Assembly: GCA_028877005.1 (NCBI GenBank)
Contig: JAGWPI010000363.1
Coordinates: 1 to 10,991 of the forward strand
Length of the DNA stretch: 10,991 bases
Direction of reading: 5' to 3'
Source: Bacteroidota bacterium
GTDB taxonomy: Bacteria; Bacteroidota; Bacteroidia; Chitinophagales; Chitinophagaceae
This document shows, one piece after another, positions 1 to 7,103 of the stretch. Each line of letters starts with the position of its first letter. Position 1 is the stretch's first letter. The translations under genes were made by a program, and so were the position numbers. The notes beneath the pieces were generated by a model. That model was not told the origin of the DNA and searched no databases. It was given only the letters and a program-made list of their open reading frames with translations.

Positions 1-97
1 TTAAGAGTAATGCTGTTTGTACCTTTTTAAAATCCTGCGCTTTTAAAGCAGTAAATCCAACTGCCATAATAGCTACCAATAATAATAGTTTTTTCAT
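1..97 (-). CDS. Secreted/exported protein, N-terminal fragment (cut by window edge)
   Basis: Only the first 32 codons are visible; the gene runs off the left edge. The start is ATG at 97. The protein opens with two lysines, then a hydrophobic stretch LLLLVAIMAVGF and an ending TALKA followed by QDF, which is a typical Bacteroidota Sec signal peptide with probable cleavage between Ala20 and Gln21. The visible mature part is QDFKKVQTALLL. The gene lies 69 bp downstream of gyrA on the same strand and may share its transcript; I saw no TAnnTTTG-type promoter in the gap. Bacteroidota genomes often carry a periplasmic TPR-repeat protein after gyrA, and this N-terminus would fit. That is recollection plus inference, because no repeat is inside the window. 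Export is well supported; the function is not. Confidence 0.6.
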   Translation of the reverse strand, partial: MKKLLLLVAIMAVGFTALKAQDFKKVQTALLL

Positions 98-120
98 GTG
101 TGTATATTTATTGTTATCTA

Positions 121-156
121 AAATCATATATCGACTGTAAATAAATCATATCGATA
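121..156. repeat. Short imperfect direct repeat in the gap after gyrA
   Basis: The 9-mer AAATCATAT occurs at 121-129 and again at 143-151, 22 bp apart (about two helical turns). Each copy is followed by a CGA-containing tail (ATCGA against CGATA). It sits in the 69-bp gap between the gyrA stop and the start of the next minus-strand gene. Two half-sites at this spacing could be a regulator site, but in such AT-rich DNA chance is a serious alternative. No function is claimed. Confidence 0.25.
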
Positions 157-166
157 TTTTACTTTT

Positions 167-2875
167 TTAATTGTTTATAATGGGTTCTTCCGGATCTGAA
201 TTTGTTGTATCATTATCTTTTGGCATACTTATGTCATCAGAGATTTGATTAATTGCATTGGTTGTGTTTAAATTTTCTGCTGAATCTGTTATTATTTCTG
301 TTTCGGTATCTTGCTCTTCAATGGTGGAAATAGCGGCAATAGCATCATCTGCATCTAACCTAATTAAAATAACCCCTTGTGTTGCTCTTCCGGCTTCTTT
401 TATGTTAGCAATAGGTGTTCTTAATGTTATTCCAGATTTACAAGTAATGATTAGGTCTTCCGAATTTTCAACAGCTCTAATTCCCACTAATTTTCCGGTT
501 TTTTCAGTAACATTTATGGTTTTAACACCTTTACCACCCCTATTTGTTATACGATAAACATCCTCACCATCAGCATCAATTAAAGGGGTACGTTTACCAA
601 ATCCTTTTTCGCTGATAACTAATATGGTTTTGCTTTTATCTGCTTTATCAACACATACCATGCCAACCACTTCATCAGTAGCATCATCAACTTCTATACC
701 TTGTACACCAATGGCACCACGTCCGGTGGGTCTTACTTTTACTTCGGGGAACCGTATGGCTCTGCCCGATTTTACGGCTAACATTATTTCATGATTACCA
801 TTAGTCATTTTAGCTTCTAAAAGTTCATCCCCTTCATTAATGGTAATAGCAATAACACCATTGGCACGTGGGCGGCTAAAATCTTCTAAATGTGTTTTTT
901 TAATAACGCCTCTTTTAGTACAAAGCACTATAAATTTATCTTGAATGGCTTCTTTGTCATCCAAATTATTCACATTTATAATTGCTTTTACTTTATCATC
1001 TTGTGGAATTTGAATTAAATTTTGAATAGCTCTTCCTTTACTTTGTTTTTCGCCTTCCGGAATTTCATAAACTTTTAACCAAAAACAGCGACCTTTTTCG
1101 GTAAAAATAAGCATCGTATCATGTGTGGATGCAACAAAAAGATGTTCAACAAAATCCTCTTCTCTGGTTTTGGTTCCAATTGCGCCCCTTCCACCTCTTT
1201 TTTGCTGTCGGTATTCTGTTGCAGTAGTTCGTTTAATGTATCCTAAATGAGATATGGTGATAACAACATCTTCTTCCTTAATAAAATCAAGCATATTCAT
1301 TTCTTCAGCCAAATACTGAATTTCTGAACGTCTTTTATCACCAAATTTTTCTTTAATTTCTATAAGTTCTTTCGCAATTAAATCATAACGCATACTTTCA
1401 TCACTTAACAATTCTTTTAAATGACGAATAATATTAATTAAACCATTAAATTCTTCTATAATTTTATTGCGTTCCATACCTGTAAGGCGTTGTAAACGCA
1501 ATTCTAATATAGCTTTTGCTTGTACATCAGATAGACCAACTGCTTGTTGATATAGTTCCAATGAAATATCTGCAAATAGTTGAGGTGATAAGAACCATTT
1601 TTCTTCTACACTTTTTTGCATTAGTACAGCTTTGGCTTCATCGGGTGTTTGGCTGGCTCTTATAAGTGCAATTACTTCATCTAAATGGTCTAATGCTTTT
1701 AAGTATCCTTCTAAAATATGGGCTCTTTCTTCTGCCTTACGCAAATCGAATTTAGCCCTACGAATAACAACCTCCATCCTGAAATGAATGAACTCACTGA
1801 TGAGGTCTTTTAAATTCATGATTTTGGGGCGTCCATTGCTAATAGCAACATTGTTAATACCATAACTGGTTTGCAGTTCGGTATATTTATAGAGTTGATT
1901 GATGATAACATTAGCAACTGCATCACGTTTTAAATCTAAAACAATTCTAGTACCTTCTCTGCTATTGCTTTCATTGTTTACATGGGCAATACCATCAATT
2001 GTTTTATCATTAACTAGCTGACCAATTTTATCTGTTAAGGCATCCAATCCTACTTGGTATGGGGCTTCTGTAATTACAATTTGTTCTCTACCACTGGGCT
2101 TAGTATCAATATGACATTTACCCCGCACAACTACTCTACCTCTTCCTGTTAAGAATGCTTGTTTTACACCCTCCATACCATAAATTACACCACCTGTAGG
2201 AAAATCGGGGGCTTTAATGTATTGCATTAATTCTTCAATGGTAATATCTTTATTTTTTATATAAGCAACACAGCCATCAACTACCTCACTTAAGTTGTGG
2301 GGCATCATGTTTGTGGCCATACCTACTGCAATACCACTACTTCCATTAACTAATAATTGAGGGATTCTGGTGGGAAGAACTGTGGGTTCTTGTAATGAAT
2401 CATCAAAATTCAATTGAAAGTCAACGGTTTCTTTTTCAATATCTTCTAACATTGCTTCTGCAAACCGATGCAAACGTACTTCGGTATAACGCATAGCTGC
2501 AGGAGGATCGCCATCTTGATTACCAAAGTTACCCTGACTATCTACCATTACATTCCGCATTGTCCATTCTTGAGCCATTCTAACCAACGTATCATAAATA
2601 GAGGCATCGCCATGGGGGTGATATTTACCCATTACTTCACCCACAATACGGGCAGATTTTTTGTAGGGTTTATTGCTATTGTTGCCTAATTCGTGCATAG
2701 CAAACAATACTCTTCTATGTACTGGTTTAAAGCCGTCTCTAACATCGGGTAATGCACGACCTACTATTACCGACATTGAATAATCAATGTAGGCAGTTTT
2801 CATTTGTTCTTCGATATTTACCTGAATAATTCGGTCGTTATCATTTGTTTTCTCTGGCAATAAATTTTCTTCCAT
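167..2875 (-). CDS. gyrA: DNA gyrase subunit A
   Basis: This is the breakage-reunion subunit of gyrase, which with GyrB (not in the window) introduces negative supercoils using ATP. It has 902 residues, slightly longer than the E. coli protein. The N-terminal winged-helix/tower region covers about residues 30-500. The catalytic tyrosine is Tyr130 in AAMRYTE (codon 2486-2488). LLVNGSSGIAVGMATNMMPH (174-193) is diagnostic of type IIA topoisomerase A subunits. A beta-pinwheel C-terminal domain spans about 535-850 and carries the GyrA box QKRGGRG at 558-564, which favours gyrase over topoisomerase IV ParC. Residues about 851-902 form a low-complexity tail rich in Asp, Glu, Asn and Thr. The quinolone-determining region reads GDASIYDTLVRM (89-100), so the position equivalent to E. 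coli Ser83 is Ala91, while the Asp87 equivalent (Asp95) is kept. The start at 2875 gives the normal family N-terminus. No clear Shine-Dalgarno sequence is present. Confidence 0.97.
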   Translation of the reverse strand: MEENLLPEKTNDNDRIIQVNIEEQMKTAYIDYSMSVIVGRALPDVRDGFKPVHRRVLFAMHELGNNSNKPYKKSARIVGEVMGKYHPHGDASIYDTLVRMAQEWTMRNVMVDSQGNFGNQDGDPPAAMRYTEVRLHRFAEAMLEDIEKETVDFQLNFDDSLQEPTVLPTRIPQLLVNGSSGIAVGMATNMMPHNLSEVVDGCVAYIKNKDITIEELMQYIKAPDFPTGGVIYGMEGVKQAFLTGRGRVVVRGKCHIDTKPSGREQIVITEAPYQVGLDALTDKIGQLVNDKTIDGIAHVNNESNSREGTRIVLDLKRDAVANVIINQLYKYTELQTSYGINNVAISNGRPKIMNLKDLISEFIHFRMEVVIRRAKFDLRKAEERAHILEGYLKALDHLDEVIALIRASQTPDEAKAVLMQKSVEEKWFLSPQLFADISLELYQQAVGLSDVQAKAILELRLQRLTGMERNKIIEEFNGLINIIRHLKELLSDESMRYDLIAKELIEIKEKFGDKRRSEIQYLAEEMNMLDFIKEEDVVITISHLGYIKRTTATEYRQQKRGGRGAIGTKTREEDFVEHLFVASTHDTMLIFTEKGRCFWLKVYEIPEGEKQSKGRAIQNLIQIPQDDKVKAIINVNNLDDKEAIQDKFIVLCTKRGVIKKTHLEDFSRPRANGVIAITINEGDELLEAKMTNGNHEIMLAVKSGRAIRFPEVKVRPTGRGAIGVQGIEVDDATDEVVGMVCVDKADKSKTILVISEKGFGKRTPLIDADGEDVYRITNRGGKGVKTINVTEKTGKLVGIRAVENSEDLIITCKSGITLRTPIANIKEAGRATQGVILIRLDADDAIAAISTIEEQDTETEIITDSAENLNTTNAINQISDDISMPKDNDTTNSDPEEPIINN

Positions 2876-2941
2876 GTATCTTTTATAGTACTGATGAGAT
2901 GAATAAATACTAAAACCTAAAAATTAGATTTTACAAGGTGG

Positions 2942-2971
2942 CGAAGATAACTTTTTTAGTGCTAAAATCAG
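2942..2971 (-). promoter_or_regulatory. Candidate gyrA promoter (Bacteroidota-type)
   Basis: Read on the minus strand, TATCTTCG at 2949-2942 matches the Bacteroidota -7 consensus TAnnTTTG with one mismatch. A CTG (consensus TTG) lies at 2971-2969, exactly 19 bp upstream, within the spacing known for these sigma factors. It would start transcription near 2936 and give a leader of about 60 nt before the gyrA ATG. A second, weaker candidate is TAGGTTTT at 2919-2912. Neither is a perfect match, so this is a proposal from motif and spacing only. Confidence 0.3.
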
Positions 2972-3078
2972 GGAAATAAAAGGGTTTTTTCTCAGTTTTT
3001 TCCACAGAATATGTACAATTTACCAAACTATTGCTACGTATGTTTTATTGCATTATGGCTTACTATTCTGAATGATAA

Positions 3079-3086
3079 TATCTTTG
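3079..3086 (+). promoter_or_regulatory. Candidate -7 element of the saccharopine dehydrogenase/MutS-like unit
   Basis: TATCTTTG is a perfect match to the Bacteroidota -7 consensus TAnnTTTG. It lies 50 bp upstream of the ATG at 3137, predicting transcription from about 3092 and a leader of about 45 nt. No good TTG occurs at the usual 17-23 bp upstream; the nearest, at 3048-3050, is 28 bp away. The -33 half is therefore weak. The element is the only perfect -7 match I found in this intergenic region. Confidence 0.45.
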
Positions 3087-3103
3087 ACTTATTGTATATA
3101 CAC

Positions 3104-3122
3104 TTTTTTTAAAAAATTTTTT
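3104..3122. other. T7-A6-T6 homopolymer tract in the leader upstream of position 3137
   Basis: Seven T, six A and six T follow each other directly, making two overlapping A/T palindromes (3105-3116 and 3111-3122). Just upstream is the 10-bp palindrome TGTATATACA (3093-3102), close to the predicted transcription start. Such tracts give rigid or curved DNA and an unstructured A/U leader, which may help ribosome access where no Shine-Dalgarno sequence exists. The effect is inference; only the sequence pattern is seen. Confidence 0.35.
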
Positions 3123-3136
3123 GCTAAACTCTTCAT

Positions 3137-4468
3137 ATGAAAAAAATTTTGTTATTCGGTGCCGGAAAATCTGCTACCGTTTTAATTGAGTATTTAAAGA
3201 AAATTGCCACAAAATATCAATGGGCGGTAACTGTTGCAGATGCAAATGCCGCTATAGTTGCCGAAAAAGTAGGACAACATGCTTTGGTTAAGGCTGTAGG
3301 CATAGATATCAACAATTCCTTGCAACGCATTTTATTAATACAGCAGGCAGATGTGGTTATTTCTATGCTGCCTCCCGCTTTGCACTTTATTGTTGCAAAG
3401 GATTGTTTGGAGTGGAATAAACATTTATTAACAGCAAGTTATGTTGACCCAGCTATAAAAGAAATGGATAAAAATATCGCAGCTAAAGGATTACTCTTTT
3501 TATGTGAAATGGGATTAGACCCGGGCATTGACCATATGAGTGCCATGAAAATAATTCATGATATTCAGCAAAAAGGTGGAGTAATTACTGGTTTTCAATC
3601 ACATTGTGGCGGATTGGTTGCCCCTGAAAGTGATGATACTTTTTGGCATTATAAAATTAGTTGGAATCCCAGAAATGTAATTATGGCCGGTAAGTCTGGT
3701 GCAGTATATAAAGAAGATAATAAAATCATACATCTGGATTATGCATCTGTTTTTGCAAACTGTTCATCACTTGGCAATGCCTCTATACCTAACTTAGTAT
3801 ACTATCCTAACAGAGATTCATTGCATTATATGGAAATATATGGATTGACTAATGCAGCTACATTTAAACGTACCACCATACGATACAATACTTTTTGTAA
3901 AAAATGGCAATGGATTATTCAATCAAAGCTAACAAGCGAAGATTATAGTTATGATACCAACGGGTTGTCATTTGCTGCATTTTATGAAAAACATTTTACA
4001 GCTATTGCCCAGTCAGATGTTGGTACAACTAATCAATACCTAACAATAAGTCAATCACCAAAGATGCACCAGTGTATTAAAGAAATAGGTTGGTTTGATG
4101 ATCATTTATTTATTAATAAAGGTAAATGTACCGCTGCGGAAATATTTCAATTTATATTAGAAGTAAAATGGGCAATGCATGAGGATGATAAAGACATGGT
4201 ATTAATGCTACACGAAATTGAATACATACTCAATAACAAGAAATACCATCACCAAGCAGAGTTAAAAGTTATTGGCGAAAATGCCACTCATACTGCAATG
4301 GCAAAAACTGTTGGTTTGCCCTTAGGTATTGCTGCCACACTTTTATTAAACAATCAGCTTACTGTAAAAGGATTACAAATTCCTACACATCCTCAAATTT
4401 ATAACTTAGTTTTACCCTTGTTAGCAGAACAGGGAGTTGCTTTCTCATCAATAACGCATGCTATTTAA
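3137..4468 (+). CDS. Saccharopine dehydrogenase family protein (NADP-binding, glutamate-forming type)
   Basis: This 443-residue, probably cytosolic enzyme resembles saccharopine dehydrogenase of the Lys9 type, which interconverts saccharopine with glutamate and 2-aminoadipate semialdehyde using NAD(P). The N-terminal Rossmann fold starts with ILLFGAGKSA (4-13), a GxGxxA nucleotide-binding loop. Family signatures follow in order: SMLPP (76-80), TASYVDP (99-105), GLDPGIDHM (126-134), SHCGGLVAPES (155-165) and SWNPRNV (175-181). The last four closely match the yeast Lys9 pattern. The rest is the C-terminal substrate-binding/catalytic domain. Bacteroidota normally make lysine by the diaminopimelate route, so a catabolic role through saccharopine is more likely than biosynthesis; no lysine-ketoglutarate reductase is in view. 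A related alternative is carboxynorspermidine dehydrogenase, a polyamine enzyme of the same superfamily. The gene is first in a two-gene unit, ending 6 bp before the MutS-like gene. The start at 3137 is preceded by no Shine-Dalgarno sequence but begins right at the Rossmann strand. Confidence 0.88.
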   Translation: MKKILLFGAGKSATVLIEYLKKIATKYQWAVTVADANAAIVAEKVGQHALVKAVGIDINNSLQRILLIQQADVVISMLPPALHFIVAKDCLEWNKHLLTASYVDPAIKEMDKNIAAKGLLFLCEMGLDPGIDHMSAMKIIHDIQQKGGVITGFQSHCGGLVAPESDDTFWHYKISWNPRNVIMAGKSGAVYKEDNKIIHLDYASVFANCSSLGNASIPNLVYYPNRDSLHYMEIYGLTNAATFKRTTIRYNTFCKKWQWIIQSKLTSEDYSYDTNGLSFAAFYEKHFTAIAQSDVGTTNQYLTISQSPKMHQCIKEIGWFDDHLFINKGKCTAAEIFQFILEVKWAMHEDDKDMVLMLHEIEYILNNKKYHHQAELKVIGENATHTAMAKTVGLPLGIAATLLLNNQLTVKGLQIPTHPQIYNLVLPLLAEQGVAFSSITHAI

Positions 4469-4474
4469 TCATTT

Positions 4475-6271
4475 ATGAATTCATCTGAAACGGGCTTACT
4501 TGAATTTTATCAAAATAAAATAAAAGCCTATGCAAAAAAAATACACCAACTTAAAAATAAAACGAATGGCATAGCTATTTTACGTACACTATTTTTTTTG
4601 GGTTGGTTATATTTACTGTATCAATATTTTTTAAGTAAACAAACCGTTTTTTTAAATTTTTCTTTTCTCATTTTGGCCGGTTTTCTTGCTTTAGTTTCAC
4701 TTTTTGTGCATTATAATCATACAAAAAAAATATACCAAAATAAATTATGGTTCGCACAAAACGAAACTAATGTTTTACAAGGAAAGATGAATGACTTTGA
4801 GGATGGCAGTGCTTTTATTTCAAATGAAGGATATTTATTTGATTTGGATATTTTTGGTAAGCAATCTCTATTTCATTTATTAAACAGAACTACTACAACA
4901 TTAGGTAAACAATTGTTGTGCGAACGTTTACGCCATCCAATTTTACAAAAGAAAGAACTAGAAGCTTACCACACAGCAGTAAAAACATATAGTAAACAAT
5001 ACCATATTTTGGAGGAATGGATAGCTACCGCGCTTTTACATAAACAAGAAAATGAATCAAACAATTCTTCCATTTTGTTAGAGCAATGGGTTACCAACTA
5101 CATTTCTTTAAATAAGCGTAATTATTTTAATGTTATTAGATTTGTATTACCATCATTTTCTATTCTTGCATTATTGTATACTTTAGATTCCGGTAACTAT
5201 GCCTGGCTTTCTGCATGTATAATATTAAATTGGGTTCATGTATTAATGGTAGGTAAACATAATGGCAAAGCATTTTTACAAATTGGCAAACATCAGGAAG
5301 TATTACAAACTTATAGTCGGTTTTTTAAAATTTTTTCAAAAGTATATGTTGAAGATGCTACTATTTTAAAAGTACAACAGTCCACTTCCATTGAAGCTGC
5401 ACGTGGAATTGCTAAGTTATCCTTTATTGCCAATTTAGTTCATCAACGCTTTAATTTATTAGCAGTTATTGTGTTAAATAGTTTTATAATGTATGATGTT
5501 CATTGTGCTGTTTTATTAAGCAAGTGGCACAAAATTCATAACGGCAAACTAAAAGAGTGGCTTGCTGCCATTGGTGAAATTGAATACCTAAATTGCATTA
5601 CACTTTTTCATTATAATAATCCTAATTTCGTTTTTCCTGAAATAAAAACAGAAGGCATACAATTGCATGCTACTAATATTACACACCCTATGTTAGTATC
5701 AGGGAAAACTATTGCCAATAATTTTCAGTTAGATGATGCAGGTGTTATACTGATAACCGGTTCTAATATGAGTGGCAAAAGCACGTTTTTAAGAACAGTA
5801 GGCATTAATTTAGTATTAGCTGAAATGGGTGCCCCGGTTTGCGCGTCCTACTTTTCATTTACACCTATGTTTTTATTTTCTTGCATTCGTGTTGCCGACT
5901 CCTTGCAAGAAAATACTTCTTATTTTATGGCCGAACTTCAAAAGTTACAGTATATTAAAAACGAGCTAACTAGCCATTATCCAGCATTAATTTTAATTGA
6001 TGAGATTTTGCGAGGCACCAATTCTGCAGATAAATATGAAGGTTCTGCACAATTTATTTTACAATTAATTAAGCAACCTTGCATTGTATTATTTGCTACA
6101 CATGATTTAAAACTAAGTAATTTGGAAGATGACAATCCAACACATATTAAGAACTATTGTTTTGAAAGTGTGATAGAAAACAATCAGTTAAGCTTTGACT
6201 ATGTTTTACGAAAAGGAGTTGCACAAAATAAAAATGCCACATTTTTAATGAAAAAAATGGGCATTATATAG
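4475..6271 (+). CDS. Membrane-anchored MutS-like ATPase (MutS C-terminal domain)
   Basis: This 598-residue protein carries the ABC-type ATPase domain of the MutS family. It has Walker A GSNMSGKST (429-437), a signature-like segment ENTSYFMAEL (479-488), Walker B ALILIDE (504-510) with Asp509 and Glu510, GTNSADK (514-520) and the H-loop ATH (541-543). Residues about 110-400 resemble the MutS lever/core region. Unlike classical MutS (about 850 residues) it has no N-terminal mismatch-binding domain with the Phe-x-Glu motif. Unlike MutS2 it has no C-terminal Smr nuclease domain. Instead there are hydrophobic segments at about 35-53 and 58-79, and further ones at about 221-236, 243-260 and 327-348, implying membrane insertion with the ATPase in the cytoplasm. 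ATP binding and hydrolysis are well supported; a role in ordinary mismatch repair is doubtful. Similar 'MutS-related' proteins occur in Bacteroidota without, to my knowledge, an assigned role. The gene starts 6 bp after the dehydrogenase stop, so translation is probably coupled. Confidence 0.85.
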   Translation: MNSSETGLLEFYQNKIKAYAKKIHQLKNKTNGIAILRTLFFLGWLYLLYQYFLSKQTVFLNFSFLILAGFLALVSLFVHYNHTKKIYQNKLWFAQNETNVLQGKMNDFEDGSAFISNEGYLFDLDIFGKQSLFHLLNRTTTTLGKQLLCERLRHPILQKKELEAYHTAVKTYSKQYHILEEWIATALLHKQENESNNSSILLEQWVTNYISLNKRNYFNVIRFVLPSFSILALLYTLDSGNYAWLSACIILNWVHVLMVGKHNGKAFLQIGKHQEVLQTYSRFFKIFSKVYVEDATILKVQQSTSIEAARGIAKLSFIANLVHQRFNLLAVIVLNSFIMYDVHCAVLLSKWHKIHNGKLKEWLAAIGEIEYLNCITLFHYNNPNFVFPEIKTEGIQLHATNITHPMLVSGKTIANNFQLDDAGVILITGSNMSGKSTFLRTVGINLVLAEMGAPVCASYFSFTPMFLFSCIRVADSLQENTSYFMAELQKLQYIKNELTSHYPALILIDEILRGTNSADKYEGSAQFILQLIKQPCIVLFATHDLKLSNLEDDNPTHIKNYCFESVIENNQLSFDYVLRKGVAQNKNATFLMKKMGII

Positions 6272-6288
6272 TAATAAATATAAATTAT

Positions 6289-6302
6289 TTAATAATTATT
6301 AA
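6289..6302. other. 14-bp AT-only palindrome at the convergent gene junction
   Basis: TTAATAATTATTAA is a perfect palindrome overlapping the stop codon of the DUF1080 gene. It lies in a 27-bp gap between two genes that end tail to tail (6271 and 6299). The position is right for a bidirectional terminator. However, the palindrome has no loop, no G or C and no U-tract arrangement, so a stable RNA hairpin is not expected. No better terminator is visible here. Confidence 0.2.
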
Positions 6303-7072
6303 CTGAGTTTACGAATCCATATATTTTTAAAACTGATAGGTTTGCTTTTATCACCATGTGCTTGTAATTTTATGGGTGCCGGTCCATGTGCTTTATAAAA
6401 AGGTTTACCAATATACAATGTTTGGCCCTTTAATACTGTATTGTTTTGTATTAATACCCCATTTTGAAAAACAGTAACTCGTGCCGGCGATTGAAGACTA
6501 CCATCTTCCTTAAAACGTGGTGCAGTCCAAACAACATCATATGATTGCCACTCACCGGGTTTTCTGCAAGCATTTACCAAAGGAGGAAATTGTTTGTAAA
6601 TACTACCTGCCTGTCCGTTAACATAAGTAGTGTTTTTGTAATTATCTAAAATTTGTAATTCATAACCGGCATCTCCGGGACCGGTTGATGCCAAGAATAA
6701 ACCACTATTACCTCTTGCCTGCCCTTCACCTTCAATATCGGCAGGAATACGCCATTCAATATGTAGTTGATAATCTGTAAAAGTTTCTTTGGTTTGAATA
6801 TTACCTGCTTTTTTATTTACGGTAAGAATTTTATTCTTTACAAACCAATTAGCAGCTTCTGTTGGATTATTGGCACTTTCCCATGCATCTAAATTTTTAC
6901 CATCAAATAAAATAATAGCATCAGAAGGGGGATTAGTAAAAGCAGAAATACCGGGTGTTACAATAGGTGGTACAGGTGACCATTGTTCGGTTTCTTTGGG
7001 ATCGGTTTGTGCAAATAGACTAAAAGCTGTGCACAAAGCCAATACGGATAAGATTGATTTTTTTGTAAACAT
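6299..7072 (-). CDS. Secreted DUF1080 / 3-keto-disaccharide hydrolase-like protein
   Basis: The ATG at 7072 gives 257 residues and a clean signal peptide: MFTKKS, then a hydrophobic core, then SLFA followed by Gln22. A longer reading from 7129 would add 19 lysine-rich residues ahead of the signal peptide and overlap the end of the exoribonuclease gene, so it is rejected. There is no lipobox cysteine at the cleavage site. The mature part is one DUF1080 domain (PF06439, a concanavalin-like beta-sandwich). Its markers are ILFDGKNLDAW (54-64), YQLHIEWRIP (101-110), RGNSGLFL (120-127), YELQILDNY (137-145), EWQSYDVVW (174-182) and a closing ISFKNIWIRKL (246-256). Members of this family act on 3-keto-glucosides or other sugar derivatives in the periplasm or outside the cell; the substrate here is unknown. 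It follows the exoribonuclease gene by 31 bp with no visible promoter of its own. Confidence 0.87.
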   Translation of the reverse strand: MFTKKSILSVLALCTAFSLFAQTDPKETEQWSPVPPIVTPGISAFTNPPSDAIILFDGKNLDAWESANNPTEAANWFVKNKILTVNKKAGNIQTKETFTDYQLHIEWRIPADIEGEGQARGNSGLFLASTGPGDAGYELQILDNYKNTTYVNGQAGSIYKQFPPLVNACRKPGEWQSYDVVWTAPRFKEDGSLQSPARVTVFQNGVLIQNNTVLKGQTLYIGKPFYKAHGPAPIKLQAHGDKSKPISFKNIWIRKLS

Positions 7073-7103
7073 GTTGGTTGATTTAGACTTTGATAAAATA
7101 ATT

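Noticed and set aside
258..557. 99-codon open frame on the plus strand (and similar short ones at 2468-2689, 7353-7556, 9529-9762 and 9979-10239)
   Set aside because: All are antisense to conserved genes, without family features or promoter signals.
2998..3006. TTTTCCACA, one mismatch from a DnaA box, upstream of gyrA
   Set aside because: A single imperfect box with no others nearby, no dnaA or dnaN gene and no AT-rich unwinding repeats does not support an origin or DnaA control.
6272..6302. Bidirectional terminator at the convergent junction
   Set aside because: The only structure is an AT-only loopless palindrome, too weak for a confident intrinsic terminator; it is kept only as a low-confidence site.
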